Of a stretch of 64,000 nucleotides of DNA, positions 36,228-46,174 are shown in pieces. The notes beneath the pieces were generated by a model. It saw only the letters and a list, made by a program, of their open reading frames with translations. It did no database searches and was not told the origin of the DNA. Numbering within the stretch: position 1 is the stretch's first letter; the number at the start of each line of letters is the position of its first letter. A program made the position numbers and the translations under genes. The stretch covers positions 1,706,501 through 1,770,500 of the forward strand of contig NZ_LROY01000002.1 in the NCBI RefSeq assembly GCF_001639145.1, written 5' to 3'. This stretch comes from Microbulbifer sp. Q7 (GTDB lineage Bacteria; Pseudomonadota; Gammaproteobacteria; Pseudomonadales; Cellvibrionaceae).

Positions 36228-37205
36228 ATGCAGCACAAAGCCTCCGACGGCATCGGCGCCGTCAGCGTACTGGGTGAGGGAACGGATCTCGAAGTCACCG
36301 TCATTGAATTCGGCGCACGCCTCGCATCGATCCGCTTCCGCGGACGGGAAATGCTCCTGGCCTACCCTCGGATAGAGGATTTAGCCAGCGACCCCTTTGC
36401 CCTCGGGGCAGTGTGTGGGCGCGTTGCAAACCGCATCGAAAACGCGCGTTTCTCCCTGGACGGTCGCGAATACCAGCTCACGGCCAACGACCCGCCCCAC
36501 AGCCTGCACGGCGGCATACGCAATTTTGCCAACCAGTGTTGGCAACAGGTGCACGCAGATGCGCACAGCACCCGTCTGAATATCCTGTCACCGGATGGCG
36601 ACCAGGGGTTTCCCGGCACACTGCGCACGGAAGTGCACTACCAGCACAACGGCCACAACACACTGGATATCCACTTTACGGCGAAGACCGACGCCCCCAC
36701 GCCGGTAGACCTCACCAGCCACGGTTATTTCACCCTGGGGCAAAGCGATACTCGCCGCCTAGAGCTTGCCATTAACAGCCGGCACTACCTGCCGAAAACC
36801 CGCGCGAATGTGCCCAGTGGCGAGATTACCGAGCTTACCGTCAGTAACACCCTCGACCATCGCCGGTCACTTGCCGAGCACGAGGCGCGCTGGAACGACG
36901 CAGACCTGAAATCGCACCCGGGCTTCGACCACTACTTTCCATTCCACCGTACCCCGTTGCAGCCGCAGGCAACCCTGTGGGCCCCACACAGCGGTGTGAA
37001 AATGCAGTTGTTTACCGACCAGCCCGGGCTGCAGTTCTACGATGGTGGCGGGCTGGGTGGCCGCTTTGCCCCTTACGCGGGTGTATGCCTTGAGCCGCAC
37101 AATTTTCCCAACGCGATCAACCAACCGGGCTTTCCAAGTCCGGTGCTCACGCCTGACGAAGAATACCAGCGCAGTATTCGCCTGGTATTCAATGACCTCG
37201 CATAA
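36228..37205 (+). CDS. aldose 1-epimerase (mutarotase)
   Basis: 325 residues from ATG 36228 (the frame extends to 36117, but family members start close to GAVSVLGEG). It interconverts alpha and beta anomers of hexoses. Visible family motifs: GAVCGRVANRIENARF, the His in PPHSLHGGIRNF, the catalytic His in DLTSHGYFTLGQ and the catalytic Glu in GVCLEPHNFPNAIN. Cytoplasmic. It supplies the anomer used by isomerases or kinases; whether it acts on rhamnose, mannose or galactose is not visible. Followed by a strong terminator. Confidence 0.92.
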   Translation: MQHKASDGIGAVSVLGEGTDLEVTVIEFGARLASIRFRGREMLLAYPRIEDLASDPFALGAVCGRVANRIENARFSLDGREYQLTANDPPHSLHGGIRNFANQCWQQVHADAHSTRLNILSPDGDQGFPGTLRTEVHYQHNGHNTLDIHFTAKTDAPTPVDLTSHGYFTLGQSDTRRLELAINSRHYLPKTRANVPSGEITELTVSNTLDHRRSLAEHEARWNDADLKSHPGFDHYFPFHRTPLQPQATLWAPHSGVKMQLFTDQPGLQFYDGGGLGGRFAPYAGVCLEPHNFPNAINQPGFPSPVLTPDEEYQRSIRLVFNDLA

Positions 37206-37236
37206 GAAAGATCCGCACTGCAGGCGTTCCGTCGGC

Positions 37237-37272
37237 AAAAAAAACGGCACTCGCTAAGGAGTGCCGTTTTTC
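37237..37272. terminator. bidirectional terminator between epimerase and GH38 genes
   Basis: ACGGCACTC/GAGTGCCGT stem with a six-base loop, eight A residues before and five T residues after it. It can stop both converging transcripts. Confidence 0.88.
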
Positions 37273-37299
37273 GTTCTAGCGGACAATGGCCGATGCGCG

Positions 37300-40200
37300 C
37301 TACTCGGCCAGCGCCAGCTTCAATGTTTTGATTTCAAACGGTCGGAACACCAGTTCCGATGTATCCACTGCGCGTTCAGACCTGGCAAACGCAAGTGGTT
37401 TGGGCGCCGCCGGATCTTCCTTCATATTCACCTGCCATACCGACGCCACACGTGGATCAAATGCCAGCTTGACTCGGGTCCGTTTATTCTCCGTCTCAAA
37501 CAGGCGCACGATCATGCCACTGCCATCTTCGGCCTGCTTCACCGCGCTGATCAGAACGTTGTCCGGCAGAGTCGAGCGCAATAAGCTCAACTGCTCGGGT
37601 GCCTGCCCCTTTCGGTTCCCAGACACTTCCGCAACAACCAACGGGTGATTGTACGCCTTGGCCCGCTGGATCACTTTGGCCTCGTGCATGGTGCCGTTGT
37701 GGGGATAGATCGCATAGCTGAAGTGTTCACCACCGGCATCACCAGACTCCTCGATCCCCCAGCCCACATGCTCCAGTTCGGCATATGAATGTTTGCGCTG
37801 ACCGAAACTCAGGTTGAGGCGCAGCCCACCGGATTTCAGGTCGTAGCCGTAGCGGGTTCGGTCCATCAGCGCGACCCCATAACCACTCTCGGACACATCG
37901 GCCCACTCGAATGCCGCTGTCGGTGATACCAGATGGTCGTTCTTGCCGTGATTACCGCGCTCCATGTCGATGTAGCCAAATTGAATCCCGTGATGGGCTT
38001 TTTGACTGTTCACTGCCAGGGGGAAATCCACTTCCAGCCGGTCGTAATCGCGCCAGTCGATATGGCTGTCGAAATGCAACTGCTTGTCGTTTTTACCCAG
38101 CCACACACGCTGTTCGAACTCGGAGTCCTCCACCTGGAAGCGGATGGTCATCCCTGCCTGCAGCGGATTGGTGAAATAGCGACTGAAGCGCGCACTGGCG
38201 GATACCGGTGTCTCGCTCTGGTCCTCGTGGGACACCTTGAGCATGGTATTCCAGAGCTGCCCTTCGGGTACCAGTTCGCGCTGCTGGTCTTTGTCCCAGA
38301 AGGAGGTAATTTGCCCGCGCTTGTTGAACGTCACTTTGACCAGCGTGTTTTCCAGTATCCGGTTTTCCGCGCGCAACGCGGGCGCTTCAAGACTGGTGTC
38401 GTCGCGCCAGTACAGCAGCTGAAACTGGCCCGCCGGTAACGGCGGCAGATCGGCTACCAGCTCCCCATCCGGGGCCAATGCAACCGGCACTTCGACACCG
38501 TCGGCGGTCACCAATGCGCTCGCCTTTTGTTCTTGCGCCCCAAGGCGAACCAGACCGCTCTGCGTCACCGGGGCGCCATTGAAAATCAGCAGCCCGTCCC
38601 CTTCCAGCGCAATTTTGTCCTGCAAGTGTGCCATGGCGCGGTCACGAATGTCCGTCGCCTGCGCCTCCAGCGAGCGCAGGTGGGCATTGGCCGACTCCAG
38701 CACTTCCGGAACGGCCATACCGGTGATCACATCGTGGAAATGGTTGACCAGTAGTGCCTTCCACGTCTGCTTTAGCGCTTGCGCGGGATATTCCAGCCCT
38801 TCCATAGCCGCCAGCGTGGACAACGCTTCAGCCTCCGCAAGCCGCTGCTCCACCGCGCGGTTCGCCATTTTGATGCCGTTGGCCATCATGAACGTGCGCT
38901 CTATCCAAGAATCGGGAAGAATCCGATCGTCGTACAACGGGAACTTGCTCCAGTGCTGTTGCTGCCCACGGATGTAATCGTGCAGTGTGGTCCATTCCAC
39001 GGCGGGGAATCCCGGGAGCGCCTGCACCCGGCGGATCACTTCCACCTGATCCTCGGAACCACCGGCGCCGCCATCCCCCCAGCCCACAAGCAGCAACTGG
39101 TTATCGGTGGCATCTTTGTTTTTAAACTGGTTCCAGGTACCCGCGAGGCGTCGCGGTGCTGCATCTGGCGCGTTATAGGTGGTAATCAGGCTGCCATCTT
39201 CGAAACGATAGTTATGAATCGGATCGTGAAATGGGTATTCCCACGCAGGGGTAGTCAGGGAGTTCACCAGAATTTCGCTGCCGTCGATCCCTTGCCAGCG
39301 ATAAATACTGCTGTCGATTTCCGGGGTATTAGTGCGCATGCCGATCAAATGATCCAGGCCAAAACTCTGGGCGACCTGGGGAATAAACGGCGGGTAGCCG
39401 AAGGTGTCTGGCAAAAACAGAGTGTTGTCGGTCACTCCCAGCTGGTTTTCATAATAATCCAGCCCGTAAAGTAACTGGCGCACCACACTCTCGCCACTCG
39501 GCAGGTTCATGTCGTTTTCAACATAAGTGGCACCGTTGGCTATCCACTGCCCGCCGGCAATCTTCGCACGCACGCGACCGAAAAGGTCCGGATACAGTGA
39601 CTGCATGCGTTCGTAATGGTAAGGCGTGGTGAATACGTACTGGTACTCGGGAAAGCGATCCATCAGGTACAGGTTATTCAGCGCGAGCCGTTGGATTTTG
39701 TCGTCGGTATGTTCAAAGGTCCAGCGCCAGGCACTGTCCAGATGCCCGTGCATCAATACCTTCAGGGTCTCGCTGGGTGCGGCCATCTCTGCAAGCGTCT
39801 CAAATCCGGATTGCAAGGTGTCCACCGCGCTAGCCAACTGCTGGTCGAGTAGCTCGGAGCCTGCCACCTCAAGATTGACCGACGTCATGACCTCGTCGAT
39901 CAATGCGCGCACCGACTGATACGCTTCCGAGTCTTCGCGAAGGATGGACGCTGCCTCAATCAATACACGCATGCGCCAGTACACCTCGTCGGCATCGGGC
40001 TTGCGCTCGACAACTGCGACCTCCCGATACCCCCGCGGCTGATCGAATACACCAAAGCTTTTCAGGGTAACCCGGTTGGGCTGGGTGGAATCCATCATGG
40101 AGTCCAGGGACCAGTAAAAATGCTTGCGCTGTAGCGCCGCCTTCGCTTCCCCGTTGACATAAATCGTGGTTTCCGGCCAGCCGGGCACCGACATATCCAT

Positions 40201-40692
40201 CGGTTTAAGGGTAAAGAACCGCTCTACGCCCGCCTCGGATGGCGGCAGCGGCGGGATCTCAAACCAGTAGGTGTGCTGGCTGTGGCGGCCACCCACCAGG
40301 CTGCTCGGGTCCTGCTGCATTTCTGCGGGGGGGACCTCCTGTTGGGGGTAAGCCGGGTCCCAGTGATCGACCCGCTTTACACGCTCAACTTTCCACAGGG
40401 TTTCATGGCGCAGCTTCCCCAGGCGATCCAGAAAAAGGATTTCGTGGGGCTGGAAATACGGATAGGGCATCACATGCCCATCGAGGGCCAGGTGCCCCCC
40501 TTCCAGTGCGAGGTGGTCACCGTCGGCCGCACGCTTGATGTAATCGAGGGTTTCTGCGGGTACCGGTTTGTACTGCGTGGTCTCTTCGATCGACAAACTC
40601 ACCGCACTATGAGAGACCATCACGGCGAGCAGGCTGCTGCCTGCCGGAACGAGTAACGAACGGAGAGTGCTGTTTCTTTTTATGCTTTGCAT
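37300..40692 (-). CDS. GH38-family alpha-mannosidase, exported
   Basis: 1130 residues from ATG 40692 (AGGAG upstream). An N-terminal hydrophobic signal (LLAVMVSHSAVS) suggests export to the periplasm. Zinc-binding motif MHGHLDSAWRW near residue 314 and nucleophile Asp in FLPDTFGYPPFIPQ near 423 are typical of GH38, with the C-terminal beta-sandwich domains of the family. It hydrolyses alpha-mannosidic bonds. The gene is preceded by a 236-base gap and placed between two terminator-bounded units. It fits with the GH92 enzyme and mannose isomerase downstream. Plain lysosomal-type substrates and marine mannose-containing glycans are both possible. Confidence 0.92.
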   Translation of the reverse strand: MQSIKRNSTLRSLLVPAGSSLLAVMVSHSAVSLSIEETTQYKPVPAETLDYIKRAADGDHLALEGGHLALDGHVMPYPYFQPHEILFLDRLGKLRHETLWKVERVKRVDHWDPAYPQQEVPPAEMQQDPSSLVGGRHSQHTYWFEIPPLPPSEAGVERFFTLKPMDMSVPGWPETTIYVNGEAKAALQRKHFYWSLDSMMDSTQPNRVTLKSFGVFDQPRGYREVAVVERKPDADEVYWRMRVLIEAASILREDSEAYQSVRALIDEVMTSVNLEVAGSELLDQQLASAVDTLQSGFETLAEMAAPSETLKVLMHGHLDSAWRWTFEHTDDKIQRLALNNLYLMDRFPEYQYVFTTPYHYERMQSLYPDLFGRVRAKIAGGQWIANGATYVENDMNLPSGESVVRQLLYGLDYYENQLGVTDNTLFLPDTFGYPPFIPQVAQSFGLDHLIGMRTNTPEIDSSIYRWQGIDGSEILVNSLTTPAWEYPFHDPIHNYRFEDGSLITTYNAPDAAPRRLAGTWNQFKNKDATDNQLLLVGWGDGGAGGSEDQVEVIRRVQALPGFPAVEWTTLHDYIRGQQQHWSKFPLYDDRILPDSWIERTFMMANGIKMANRAVEQRLAEAEALSTLAAMEGLEYPAQALKQTWKALLVNHFHDVITGMAVPEVLESANAHLRSLEAQATDIRDRAMAHLQDKIALEGDGLLIFNGAPVTQSGLVRLGAQEQKASALVTADGVEVPVALAPDGELVADLPPLPAGQFQLLYWRDDTSLEAPALRAENRILENTLVKVTFNKRGQITSFWDKDQQRELVPEGQLWNTMLKVSHEDQSETPVSASARFSRYFTNPLQAGMTIRFQVEDSEFEQRVWLGKNDKQLHFDSHIDWRDYDRLEVDFPLAVNSQKAHHGIQFGYIDMERGNHGKNDHLVSPTAAFEWADVSESGYGVALMDRTRYGYDLKSGGLRLNLSFGQRKHSYAELEHVGWGIEESGDAGGEHFSYAIYPHNGTMHEAKVIQRAKAYNHPLVVAEVSGNRKGQAPEQLSLLRSTLPDNVLISAVKQAEDGSGMIVRLFETENKRTRVKLAFDPRVASVWQVNMKEDPAAPKPLAFARSERAVDTSELVFRPFEIKTLKLALAE

Positions 40693-40928
40693 GGTTTGCT
40701 CCTGCGCTACGCTTTTTGGCGCACAACTTGGGGCACAACAGATCCCTGAGACCAAAAGCAGCGAAAAATAGTAACGGTTACGTCTGCTGACACTGCACAG
40801 AAACCCCTGGCGGGAACTGCCGGTGCCGGCCTGTTTCGGATTTGGGCCAGACTTTCACTCATCCATCAACACAAAAGCCATAGACCCAAAGCCATCAACT
40901 CGAACGCGATCAACGCGAAATCCCGCAT
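40693..40928 (-). other. intergenic region before the GH38 gene
   Basis: 236 bases without a gene. A TAACGGTTACG palindrome-like word lies at 40772. No phased ATCAT array and no good terminator for the GH74-like gene was found, so GH38 may be partly expressed by readthrough. Confidence 0.4.
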
Positions 40929-43487
40929 TTAGGGCTTTCGCGCAACGGACTCCGGCATATATTCCTTCAGGCTCGCCGCGACCACCCCCGCACCACGGGT
41001 GCTGTGTATGAGGTGCGGCTCACCGTTGATCCAACGCACTTCACCCTCATTGACACGGGTATAGCCATGCCGTGTACCTGAGGACTCCGTAATGTCACGC
41101 ACATCAAACTGCAGGGGATGTGAATCAGATTTCAAATGGATTTCGTAGATGCCCACATTATTGCGAATACTTCCAACCGGCACGAACAGCCGATCACGGT
41201 ATCCCGCCAATCCCGTCATAAACGGGAATTCTTGATCGTCGCGGGTGTACGCGTCGGTTTCGAACCATTTGGGCACACCCACCTTTTTCATGCGCGCACG
41301 ATCCAGAAGCTTGTCCCACGTCGAGCCCAGATCCGAAGAGACATAAACGTTGTGGCTGTTATCCTCCGGATTAAAGGCAGCAACGGCCAACACAATGTGG
41401 TCGTCATTAATCCAGGCGGCGACATCTTCTACTGCCCCGGGGAATTCACCCACCATTCCCATTTTGTCGTCATGGTAGAAAATCATGTAATTCTGGAAGG
41501 CGACGAAGAAGGAATTCTCCAACGCTGGATGCGCAACAATGGCGGCTTTGGGAATCACCACCTCGCCAAAATTGAGCTTGCGGAAACCCTCGCCCTCACC
41601 GTTCAACAGCGCAGGCACGTCATCACAAACGTAAATACCTTTACCGCGAAAAGTGATAAACAGTCGTTTGGGGTTTTGGCTATCGGCGGCCATACCCCAG
41701 ATCCGGTAGTCCCACGAACTCCAATCGCCATGCTTGCGCGACTTTTTGGGAACCGAGGGCAGGCCTCCTGCATTTTCCGTATCTTCGCCGGTCCACTTAT
41801 CAATACCTCCCGCCAGGTGTACCCATTTGTCCTGTGGTGAAAGGTCATCCAGCTTCTTGGCGAAGAGCCCCATGGGAATATCGCCTGCACCATAGCCAAA
41901 ACCACTGGCGAGTACCGCAATTGGCGGCGTTGTCTCGAGAATTTCCACCGACTTGGATGCCGTCACCTGGGGAATCGGGCGAAACGCGCGCGTCCAACTC
42001 TGGCCGTGATCCCAACTTTCATGCAGCCCCTGATCTGCAAGTGCCGCAATGGCGTAGTTGTCGTAACTCGCAAAATCATTGTTGTAGGTATTCACGAAGC
42101 CCCGATTACGCCAGGTTACCGCGCCGTTCGTCCCGTTATCTTTTTCAACCCGTGTCTGATACAGCACCGACTCTGCCCCGCGCTTGGGAAAGCCCTTCGC
42201 TGCCGGATCGAGAAGACTGATTCCATGGCCGTTCTCAAGCAACACCTTGGCGTCTTCACCCCATGAAATTGGCGAAAAGGCAAAGCTGTCGATCTGGACA
42301 TAGTTGTCAGATCCTTGGGAGGTTTCCCAACCCTTTTGGCCACCTTCGTAATAGATACGCTGCCAGGCTGCCTGAGTGGGCACGCCTTTGCTGATATCCA
42401 GGCTGGACATGAACAGGGAGCTATTGTGGTGCTTCATGGTTTTACCCAGCAGCACCCGCACTGTATTTTTCAGCCCATAGGCCGCCTGACCACTGCGTGG
42501 ATCAATTTCGAGGCGCGCATAGCGCTGGCCAGGATTGGTATAGGATTCCCCATCCCATTCTTCCCGGGTTTCCCCGGGCTGTGCCAGGCGCTTTTCCGGT
42601 GCCCCGTACAACTGGTCGACTTGCACCCAGTCCGCCTCATTGGCGGCAAGTTGCTCAGCATCCACAGAAAACACGGTGGACTGCTTGCTGTTTTTGGAGA
42701 GAACGGCAAAGGCAAAGCGTTCCGTTGGATCCAGGGCAATACCCAGCGCGTGGCGATAGCCACGGGGTAGCTTTACCGGTTGCCAACTGCGCGCTGCATC
42801 CGCCGAAAAATAGAGCCCACGCTCTGTTGCCAGATAAATCCGGTTGCGTTCTTCATCGAAAGCCAGCTGCCAGGCATTCTGGCCTTTCTTTTTTTTCTGA
42901 TCGTAAAACGATTTCTCAAAGGTCTTGCCGCCGTCGCGGGAGACAAAAACAAGCCCGGGATGCTTGCTGCCGTCGGCGTACTCAGGAACGCGTTGCACCA
43001 TGCGATTCAGGTCGTCTGCGTCGGGGCTGCTCAAAGCCAGCAACACCAGGTTGGAATCGCTGGGATGCACACCGGCTATATGAATCGGGTAATTCAGAGT
43101 TTCCGGAATTGGCTCCCAACTATCGCCAGCGTCATTACTTTTGAGCGCCATGCGGTGAGTGCCTAAGTACAAGCGCTGGGGATTTTCCGGGTCGCTGGTC
43201 ATGCCGAACACATTCAATTGCGGCAAGTCTTTGGAAAGCAACCGGTAAGACTGCCCGTAGTCGTCACTGCGATAGGCGCCTTCCATATCGCTCATCACAT
43301 AAAAGCGGCCAGGTACGTTGGGCTCTGCATAGATGGATTGAATTTCGCCACCACCGCCAGGGGCCCAATACTCCCAGGTTAAAGATGGCTGGACGGGGGA
43401 AGCGGCGTACCCGGATTCTGCAGACAACAGCAGTGCAGAAATGGCGATAACCCTGACGGGACACTTGAATAGCTGGAGGAATTTCAT
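40929..43487 (-). CDS. GH74-like Asp-box beta-propeller protein, exported (paralogue of 8496-11066)
   Basis: 852 residues from ATG 43487 (GGAG upstream). Signal peptide to about residue 28 (SAESGYAAS), no lipobox. Mature part starts LTWEYWAPGGGGEIQSIYAEP, nearly the same as the gene at 8496, and the similarity continues over the full length (YRSDDYGQSYRLLS, LGTHRMALKSNDAGDSW, GLVFVSRDGGKTF). Asp-box motifs recur as in GH74. One copy is a predicted lipoprotein and this one a soluble exported protein, so the pair may act at the surface and in the periplasm. Substrate unknown. It sits at the head of the GH38 side of the mannose module. Confidence 0.82.
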   Translation of the reverse strand: MKFLQLFKCPVRVIAISALLLSAESGYAASPVQPSLTWEYWAPGGGGEIQSIYAEPNVPGRFYVMSDMEGAYRSDDYGQSYRLLSKDLPQLNVFGMTSDPENPQRLYLGTHRMALKSNDAGDSWEPIPETLNYPIHIAGVHPSDSNLVLLALSSPDADDLNRMVQRVPEYADGSKHPGLVFVSRDGGKTFEKSFYDQKKKKGQNAWQLAFDEERNRIYLATERGLYFSADAARSWQPVKLPRGYRHALGIALDPTERFAFAVLSKNSKQSTVFSVDAEQLAANEADWVQVDQLYGAPEKRLAQPGETREEWDGESYTNPGQRYARLEIDPRSGQAAYGLKNTVRVLLGKTMKHHNSSLFMSSLDISKGVPTQAAWQRIYYEGGQKGWETSQGSDNYVQIDSFAFSPISWGEDAKVLLENGHGISLLDPAAKGFPKRGAESVLYQTRVEKDNGTNGAVTWRNRGFVNTYNNDFASYDNYAIAALADQGLHESWDHGQSWTRAFRPIPQVTASKSVEILETTPPIAVLASGFGYGAGDIPMGLFAKKLDDLSPQDKWVHLAGGIDKWTGEDTENAGGLPSVPKKSRKHGDWSSWDYRIWGMAADSQNPKRLFITFRGKGIYVCDDVPALLNGEGEGFRKLNFGEVVIPKAAIVAHPALENSFFVAFQNYMIFYHDDKMGMVGEFPGAVEDVAAWINDDHIVLAVAAFNPEDNSHNVYVSSDLGSTWDKLLDRARMKKVGVPKWFETDAYTRDDQEFPFMTGLAGYRDRLFVPVGSIRNNVGIYEIHLKSDSHPLQFDVRDITESSGTRHGYTRVNEGEVRWINGEPHLIHSTRGAGVVAASLKEYMPESVARKP

Positions 43488-43833
43488 TCTAGGCTCCACG
43501 AGCAATCAGTTTACTGGGGCAGGAATATGCGCTGCACCTGCCAGCATACGCCTGCTAAAGAAGAGGGATAGCGCCTACGGATCATCCCGTTTAACAGCGC
43601 TTATCGCGGGCAGTGCACTACAAGTACAAGCCAAGCGATACAGTGCATTCGGACAACATCAGGCGGTAACAACGGGGACGCCCATGTCCCAGAAAAAAGC
43701 CACGCCACACAATCGTATCGCGATTTTTGTAACCGGGGATCCGAATGGCAAAAAAAGCCCCCTTTCGGGGGCGACGAGAAAGAGAAGGATGAAATTTTTA
43801 TAAAACTGTTAGCAACGGCTTCGCCTGGCTCAC
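43488..43833 (-). terminator. intergenic region with terminator of the GH92 gene (stem at 43757-43772)
   Basis: 346 bases. At 43750-43772 GCCCCC/GGGGGC with a TTTC loop is followed by seven T residues on the minus strand; the flanking GACGAGAAAG repeats the terminator at 33502. No gene and no phased array is visible in the rest. Confidence 0.75.
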
Positions 43834-46143
43834 CTATTTGCTTGACGATGCCTTCAAAGAAAGTACTCCGCCGGCAACCATATCGGCATGCTGTAGCTGG
43901 AACGGATTGAGCGGCTCACCATTCAGCTTCTTCTCAGCGATATAGCGGTTCCCTTCGGCGAAATTTTCCACCTCAATGCGGAATTCCTTACCGGGATAGA
44001 ACTTCTCGTCGAGCTTGATGGAAATCGACTCGAACGAAGGAGTGGCCAGCTGATATGCAGGCTCGCCCACCAGGTCCGGATAGAAGCCCATCATCGCGAA
44101 CACCAGCCAGGCAGACAGTGTGCCGGCGTCGTCGTTGCCGGGAATGCCCCATGGAGTGGTGTTGAAATACTTATCCACGGCAAAGGTAACCATGTCCTGG
44201 GTACGATGCTCCTCGCCTTCGACATAGTTGAACAGGAAGGGATACTGGATATCCGGCTCGTTGGTCATATCGAAGTAGTAGTTTTCGAAGCTGGTGCTCA
44301 GGCGCTCGACAAACTGGTCTTCACCCATCAAGTCGATCAGACCGGGGACATCGTGGGGTACAAAGAACAGGTATTGCCAGGCGGTACCCTCCACATAGCC
44401 TTGTCCGCCACTCATTTTCCAGCGAATATCCCAGTGACGATCCAGTGGGTCGAAGGGAGTCATCCAGGAACCGTCTTTATTGCGCGGGCGCAGGAAGCCG
44501 GTCTCTTCGTCATACAGCTTGCGATAGCTCTGGGCCTGGTCGTAAAAACGCTTGGCATCGTCCTCGTAACCGAGTTCTTCCGCCAGTTTGCTGATATTCC
44601 AGTCTGCCAGGTTGTACTCAAGCGTGGTGGACACAGGGCCCCAAACGATGCCGTTGAACCAGCCAAACTCCATCGGGTCACCACCGCGATCGTCCATGGG
44701 GATGTACCCCAAGTCCAGGTAGTGCTTGATGCCGGGGCGCAACAGGTTAAAGGTTTCGTATTGCGTGGCGGATCTCACCATCGCCTGGTAGGCCGTTTCC
44801 ACATCGAAGTCTGTCAGGCCTTTGCGGTAGGTATCCACAATAACGGGTACCGCCGGGTCGCCCACCATGGTGGCCGCTTCCATACCGATCAGCTCCCACT
44901 TCGGCAGCCAGCCGCTGTCTTTCGCGGTATCCACCATGGACCGCACCATATCGAGCTGCTGCTCCGGGTGGGTCAGGGTAATCAGCGGATGAACCGTGCG
45001 GTAGGTGTCCCACAGGCTAAAGGTGGAATAACGGGTGAAACCTTCCGCTTTTTTCACCGTTTTGCCGTCAACACTGAGGTATTCACCGTTCACGTCGTTG
45101 CTGACATGGGGCATGATCAGCGAATGGTAGAGCGCGGTATAGAACTTGGTTTTGTCCTCCTCGCTGCCACCGGTAACTTCGACAACAGAGAGTTCTTTTT
45201 CCCAGGCGGCGCTGGCCGCTGCACGCAATTCGGCAAAGGACTTCTCGCCCTGCTCTACCTTCAGGTTTTCACGGGCATTCTCTGTGGAAACAAATGAAAT
45301 ACCCACACGCAACTCGAGCTCGGTGGGCTCAGCGAACTCATAGCTGTAACTTACACCCACGTAATCCGCATTGGGGGATTTTTTCTGAGTCGCGAGGAAG
45401 GCCGGCGATTCAAACTGGCTGTGCGCGGCGGCGGGCTGGCTCAGTTCCGCGGAGAAATAGATCTTGCGTTCCTGACCGGCATCACAGAAGTTGCCCTCGA
45501 TCTGATAACCCTCGATACGGTTGGCGCTCAGCTCGGTAAAGCGGCCACCCCGCATCTCACCCTGGTTTACTGCAAGATCAAACACCAGGTGCGCTTTGCC
45601 TGCGGGGAATTCGTAGCGGGAGATACCAGAGCGCGTGGTTGCGGTCATTTCCGCCCACACGTTAAAGGTATCCAGGAAGACCTTGTAGTACCCCGGTTCT
45701 GCCTGCTCTTTGGAGTAGCGACTGCGGGTTTCTTCCGGCGTCAGCGCCAGGTCACCGGTAATAACTTTTACCGGAAACGCACCGCTGCTCGGGCAACCGA
45801 CACCGGAGAGCTGCATGTGGCCAAAGCCATAAATATGCTCGGCGCCAAAGTGATACGCCGCAGAGTTTTTGTTTTTGCTGAAGTCAATATTCTGCGGTAC
45901 CACGGAGGCCATACCCCAGGGGAGCACTGCACCGGGATAGGTATTGCCTTCGTTCGCGGTCCCGATAAAGGGATTGACCCACTGAGTCACGGGCGCGGCA
46001 GAAGCTTCCGAAACCACCGCTGACGGACCACTCGCAGCATCCTTCTCCGCGCTGCAACCCAGCAGCAAGGCCCCGGCAGCGAGCAACCCCACCCCCAGGT
46101 TGAGTGAACGCACGGACCATGCGCCTGAATATTTTTCTCTCAT
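43834..46143 (-). CDS. GH92-family alpha-mannosidase lipoprotein
   Basis: 769 residues from ATG 46143 (GGAG at 9 bases). Lipoprotein signal with lipobox LLLGC. GH92 calcium-dependent exo-alpha-mannosidase signatures: WVNPFIGTANEGNTYPGAVLPWG at the N-terminus, HMQLSGVGCPSSG, ALYHSLIMPHVSND, YSTFSLWDTYRTVHPL and GNDDAGTLSAWLVFAMMGFYP near residue 667. It removes terminal mannose from oligosaccharides outside or at the outer membrane. First exported enzyme of the unit with mannose isomerase, fructokinase and transporter upstream on the same strand (gaps of 20-40 bases), so all four genes are probably one operon. Confidence 0.95.
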   Translation of the reverse strand: MREKYSGAWSVRSLNLGVGLLAAGALLLGCSAEKDAASGPSAVVSEASAAPVTQWVNPFIGTANEGNTYPGAVLPWGMASVVPQNIDFSKNKNSAAYHFGAEHIYGFGHMQLSGVGCPSSGAFPVKVITGDLALTPEETRSRYSKEQAEPGYYKVFLDTFNVWAEMTATTRSGISRYEFPAGKAHLVFDLAVNQGEMRGGRFTELSANRIEGYQIEGNFCDAGQERKIYFSAELSQPAAAHSQFESPAFLATQKKSPNADYVGVSYSYEFAEPTELELRVGISFVSTENARENLKVEQGEKSFAELRAAASAAWEKELSVVEVTGGSEEDKTKFYTALYHSLIMPHVSNDVNGEYLSVDGKTVKKAEGFTRYSTFSLWDTYRTVHPLITLTHPEQQLDMVRSMVDTAKDSGWLPKWELIGMEAATMVGDPAVPVIVDTYRKGLTDFDVETAYQAMVRSATQYETFNLLRPGIKHYLDLGYIPMDDRGGDPMEFGWFNGIVWGPVSTTLEYNLADWNISKLAEELGYEDDAKRFYDQAQSYRKLYDEETGFLRPRNKDGSWMTPFDPLDRHWDIRWKMSGGQGYVEGTAWQYLFFVPHDVPGLIDLMGEDQFVERLSTSFENYYFDMTNEPDIQYPFLFNYVEGEEHRTQDMVTFAVDKYFNTTPWGIPGNDDAGTLSAWLVFAMMGFYPDLVGEPAYQLATPSFESISIKLDEKFYPGKEFRIEVENFAEGNRYIAEKKLNGEPLNPFQLQHADMVAGGVLSLKASSSK

Positions 46144-46174
46144 TATTCTGTTCTCCACCATCTTGTTTACGTCA